Position numbers and translations under genes: made by a program
Notes under the pieces: generated by a model
What the model was told of the DNA's origin: nothing
Database searches by the model: none
Seen by the model: the letters and a program-made list of their open reading frames with translations, nothing else
DNA from: Acidiphilium sp.
Lineage (GTDB): Bacteria > Pseudomonadota > Alphaproteobacteria > Acetobacterales > Acetobacteraceae
Reading direction: 5' to 3'
DNA length: 64,000 nt
NCBI GenBank assembly: GCA_028688905.1
Contig: JAQTXH010000006.1
Span: 1 to 64,000 of the forward strand
Part shown: one piece after another, positions 61,691-64,000 of the stretch
Layout of the letters: each line of letters opens with the position of its first letter
Numbering within the stretch: the first letter of the stretch is position 1

Positions 61691-63099
61691 GCGCCATCCT
61701 GTTGCATTTGATCTCCGTCATGTTCGATCCGGTCGAGTTCCGCTGCCACATCGGCAATCGCATGGGTCGCCGCCAGGCTCTTCACCGCTGTTTCGCGGGA
61801 AAGCTGACCCGCATTGACCAGTGTCGCAATCGCCTGTGCCTCCTTGAGCCGATCATCCGCCGAAGCCGGATACCAGCGCGGCCACCGCAAATTCAGCCGC
61901 ACCTCGGCCTCCACCGGCGGCACCGCCTGACCCATCACGATCAGCGGAAACCGCGCCCGCGCCCGCAGCACCATCCGCAGCAACGCCAGCAATCCGCCCT
62001 CGCCATAGGAAATCCGCAGATTATCCGCGAGCCAGATCAGCCCCTGGTTCATCAATTCCAGCGCCCGCCCCGACTGCGCCGCACTCAACCGATCCGCATT
62101 GGCCCGATTGCCATGCACGCTTTCGAGCGCCATTTCCCGCAGCGTCCGCACATACTCGATCACCGCCGCCGATGCGGTCCCGCCAATCTCCAACAGCTTG
62201 GCATCGCCCTTCTCGGAGACAATCAAAGCATTGCCGGCACCTTTGACCAGTTCCCGATCCGTCGTCGCCGGCTCCTTGATCAACAACGTCGGGTCAGAGG
62301 CATATTTTAACCCGCGCCCTGCCTGCGACAACTGATAATCGATCTCGATCCCGGATTCGATCGCGGCCCGAAACGTACACGCCCCGTCGATACCATCGCC
62401 ACCCGGCAAATTCCGGATCCACACGACCGGCACAAACCCCAGCCCATGCCGCACACTACGCTCATCGTCGATCTCGAGCGGCAACGGGTCCACAACGCTC
62501 TGCGGCACATACCAAACCTCGCCCAAGCCATCCCAGACGCGCTGGAACCAGTAATATTGTCCGGCATCAACATCCTGATACCCTTGCGCCAGTAATTCAG
62601 ACCCTTTGACTTTATACCGCTCGCTCACCGAAGCCAGCGTATCCGGCGCATCCTCCCGCCACACCGGCGTCAGATACGTCGTCTCCAGCACCGAAAAGAA
62701 CAACCGCCCCTTCAGCACCCGCAACAGCACCGCAACCGACCCTACGGCCCCGCGCAACGCCGCATCGATCATCACCTCATTGAGCCGGCTTTCCCGCATC
62801 ACATCGCCGATCAGCGCTTCGGCAACGGGGTCCGCACATTCAACCGACGGAAAATGCCCTGCACTGAACAGCAACGAAACCGAATCCTCCACCACAATCC
62901 GGCACAACCCATACCGCACCGAAGGCCGGCGCGCCCGCAACGGAATATACTCTCCCGCCCCGTTCCGCTCATCGCCGAACGCATAGGGCAACGCATCGTA
63001 GATCGTCCCCTCCAGCACCCGCCGATAAACCTCCAGCCGCCGCGCCCGCGGGGCCAGATGAGGGTCCGCCGGAATCGTCTGACAGATCGTCTCGAACAT
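61687..63099 (-). CDS. phage portal protein
   Basis: A 470-residue portal of the SPP1 gp6-like type, which forms the dodecameric DNA gate at one vertex. It contains an N-terminal RVLEGTIYDALPYAFGDE wing, LCRIVVEDSVSLLFSAGHFPSVEC, and the central LREMALESVHGNRANADRLSAAQSGRALELMNQGLIWLADNL stem/clip region followed by WPRWYPASADDRLKEAQAIATLVNAG. It lies directly downstream of terminase and upstream of the scaffold. Confidence 0.85.
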   Translation of the reverse strand: MFETICQTIPADPHLAPRARRLEVYRRVLEGTIYDALPYAFGDERNGAGEYIPLRARRPSVRYGLCRIVVEDSVSLLFSAGHFPSVECADPVAEALIGDVMRESRLNEVMIDAALRGAVGSVAVLLRVLKGRLFFSVLETTYLTPVWREDAPDTLASVSERYKVKGSELLAQGYQDVDAGQYYWFQRVWDGLGEVWYVPQSVVDPLPLEIDDERSVRHGLGFVPVVWIRNLPGGDGIDGACTFRAAIESGIEIDYQLSQAGRGLKYASDPTLLIKEPATTDRELVKGAGNALIVSEKGDAKLLEIGGTASAAVIEYVRTLREMALESVHGNRANADRLSAAQSGRALELMNQGLIWLADNLRISYGEGGLLALLRMVLRARARFPLIVMGQAVPPVEAEVRLNLRWPRWYPASADDRLKEAQAIATLVNAGQLSRETAVKSLAATHAIADVAAELDRIEHDGDQMQQDGA

Positions 63100-63102
63100 A
63101 AT

Positions 63103-64000
63103 TCACCGCTCCATCAGAGAATATCGAACCACCCGACTCGCAGCCGGGACAACCGAAATCGTCGCCACCGCGCGCGACAGCGCATCGATCTGGTCGTCCT
63201 TGTCGCCATCCGGAAATGCTTGCAGTTCAGCAACAAATGTCCGGGTCCATCCGGCATCCACCACCAGCAATTGCCCTGCCCCAACCAGTGCCGCCGCCGG
63301 CATCGCCCGCGTATGCTTCGCGCCGGTCTCTGGACTCGATAATACCGTGAACCCCGCCAACCCGCGCTTCAAATACGCAATCTGCGCCACCCCGGCCTGG
63401 CCTGGGTCCTGCGCCAGCGCAATCGCGGTCGCAACCCCATCGGCACGCGCGGTCTCAACCAAAACCCGCTCGACCTCCGCCGGCCCCGCCCGCAAGCGTA
63501 CGATGTCGAGCACCACAAACCGTGCATCCGCCATCAACCCCAACTTCACGCCAACGGTCCAGTCCGGATCGCGCCCCGGCATCGCAACGCTGGCCGCCAA
63601 ATCCCACGCCCGCACCGTCCGCACCACGGCAGGGGTTTCTGCAACGGCGACAATCTGCGTCACATCAAAGACCCGGCCGCCATCGACCGTCGGTTTTTGC
63701 TGATACAGCGCCATGAACACCCGTTCGCCCATCGCCGCCCGCTTGCGCAGAATCGCTGCTTTGCACTCCCATTCCGGCCACAACGCCTCACCCGGCACGC
63801 GCCCGAGCGGATCGTCGGCCTCCGCAAGCGCCGGCAACCGCAACACCTTCCACTGCTCGTCCTGGCGCAGCAGCCGCCCGGCCAAGTCGTCTTCATGCCA
63901 ACGCGTCATGATCAACACAACGCGCCCATCCGGTTTCAACCGCGAGAGCAACTCCGCCCGATACCAATCATACAGAGCATCCCGCGCAGCCCGGCTATCC
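63103..64000 (-). CDS. terminase large subunit, C-terminal part
   Basis: About 299 codons are visible and the frame continues past the window edge, so the ATPase N terminus is mostly missing. What remains includes the end of the motor region (VVLIMTRWHEDDLAGRLL, ERVFMALYQQKPTVDGG) and the RNase H-like nuclease (TVRAWDLAAS, ALAQDPGQAGVAQ, FPDGDKDDQIDALSRAV) with its metal-binding aspartates. It cuts and packages phage DNA. The portal gene begins 3 bp downstream. Confidence 0.9.
   Translation of the reverse strand, partial: DSRAARDALYDWYRAELLSRLKPDGRVVLIMTRWHEDDLAGRLLRQDEQWKVLRLPALAEADDPLGRVPGEALWPEWECKAAILRKRAAMGERVFMALYQQKPTVDGGRVFDVTQIVAVAETPAVVRTVRAWDLAASVAMPGRDPDWTVGVKLGLMADARFVVLDIVRLRAGPAEVERVLVETARADGVATAIALAQDPGQAGVAQIAYLKRGLAGFTVLSSPETGAKHTRAMPAAALVGAGQLLVVDAGWTRTFVAELQAFPDGDKDDQIDALSRAVATISVVPAASRVVRYSLMER

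Larger units (their letters stand above)
39630..64000 (-). mobile_element. prophage with contractile tail, late genes (incomplete at right edge)
   Basis: A continuous minus-strand block of phage structural genes runs from terminase (cut by the window edge) through portal, scaffold, capsid, sheath, tube, chaperones, baseplate and fibres to spanins. Gene order and sheath plus baseplate J/V/D proteins show a myovirus-type particle. No integrase, repressor or replication genes are in view, so they must lie to the right if present. No stop-disrupted structural gene is seen, so this could be intact or a domesticated particle. Confidence 0.93.

Noticed and set aside
39630-64000. R-type tailocin without capsid
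   Set aside because: Portal, scaffold, major capsid and terminase genes are present, so the locus encodes a full phage-type particle.

Overview
The window is high-GC chromosomal DNA from an alphaproteobacterium. The indicators are an LpxI-type lipid A gene in a bamA-skp-lpxD-fabZ-lpxA-lpxI cluster, a CtaG-type cytochrome oxidase assembly factor, a small aa3-oxidase subunit IV-like gene, an HdaA-like AAA protein and a purN/purM/AI-2E/hdaA/ppk neighbourhood. An acidophilic member of the Acetobacteraceae is my best guess, but that is an inference from gene content and not a demonstrated placement.

Layout. (1) 1-2082: nested mobile-element debris. An apparently complete IS1595-type element with 31-bp inverted ends interrupts an already frameshifted IS6-type transposase gene, which itself abuts the 3' remnant of a glycosyltransferase. 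(2) 2190-9051: glycerate 2-kinase; a class III cyclase fused to a STAND ATPase and a helical repeat region, with a readable promoter and palindrome; a sulfotransferase; glyoxalase I; lpxI. (3) 9218-14795: lipid A and outer-membrane biogenesis genes lpxA, fabZ, lpxD, skp, bamA. lpxB is not next to lpxI, and BamA carries LLGF where the family has xRGF. (4) 14924-16105: 89-bp tandem repeats that copy the 3' tail of ctaG, then ctaG. (5) 16113-28918: Lrp regulator, trxB, two LysR regulators, phosphoketolase, a WecG-type glycosyltransferase, PAP2 phosphatase, a YhiN-type flavoprotein, DUF2784 protein, a GT4 glycosyltransferase, a methyltransferase-tail-like remnant with 23-bp tandem repeats, and a WecA/MraY-type sugar-phosphate transferase. 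(6) 28935-39608: ppx, argD-argF, a 54-aa oxidase subunit IV-like gene, purN-purM, pgsA, AI-2E permease, hdaA, ppk1.

(7) 39630-64000 (continues past the right edge): the late half of a tailed prophage with a contractile tail, all on the minus strand. In transcription order it encodes terminase (partial), portal, scaffold, major capsid protein, decoration/neck proteins, a 45-aa protein, tail sheath, tail tube, a tail assembly chaperone pair with a GGGAAAC slippery site, a very short Arg-rich protein in the tape-measure position, gpU-, gpX- and gpD-like proteins, spike V, gp25/W-like, baseplate J, tail protein I-like, a glycine-rich fibre, a fibre adaptor, two fibres sharing one N-terminal module, an SGNH-esterase tail protein, and a membrane/lysis cassette (two small membrane proteins and overlapping Rz/Rz1-type spanins). 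No endolysin is visible. The prophage begins within about 20 bp of the ppk1 stop, where a 16-bp sequence is repeated three times in tandem.

The strongest candidates for something unusual are the recoded chaperone with the miniature basic tape-measure-position protein, the modular receptor-binding cluster with an SGNH hydrolase, the BamA motif change, and several uncatalogued repeat families (89, 57, 23, 17 and 16 bp, and an inverted pair of A/T hairpins). No new defence or signalling system is proven from sequence alone.
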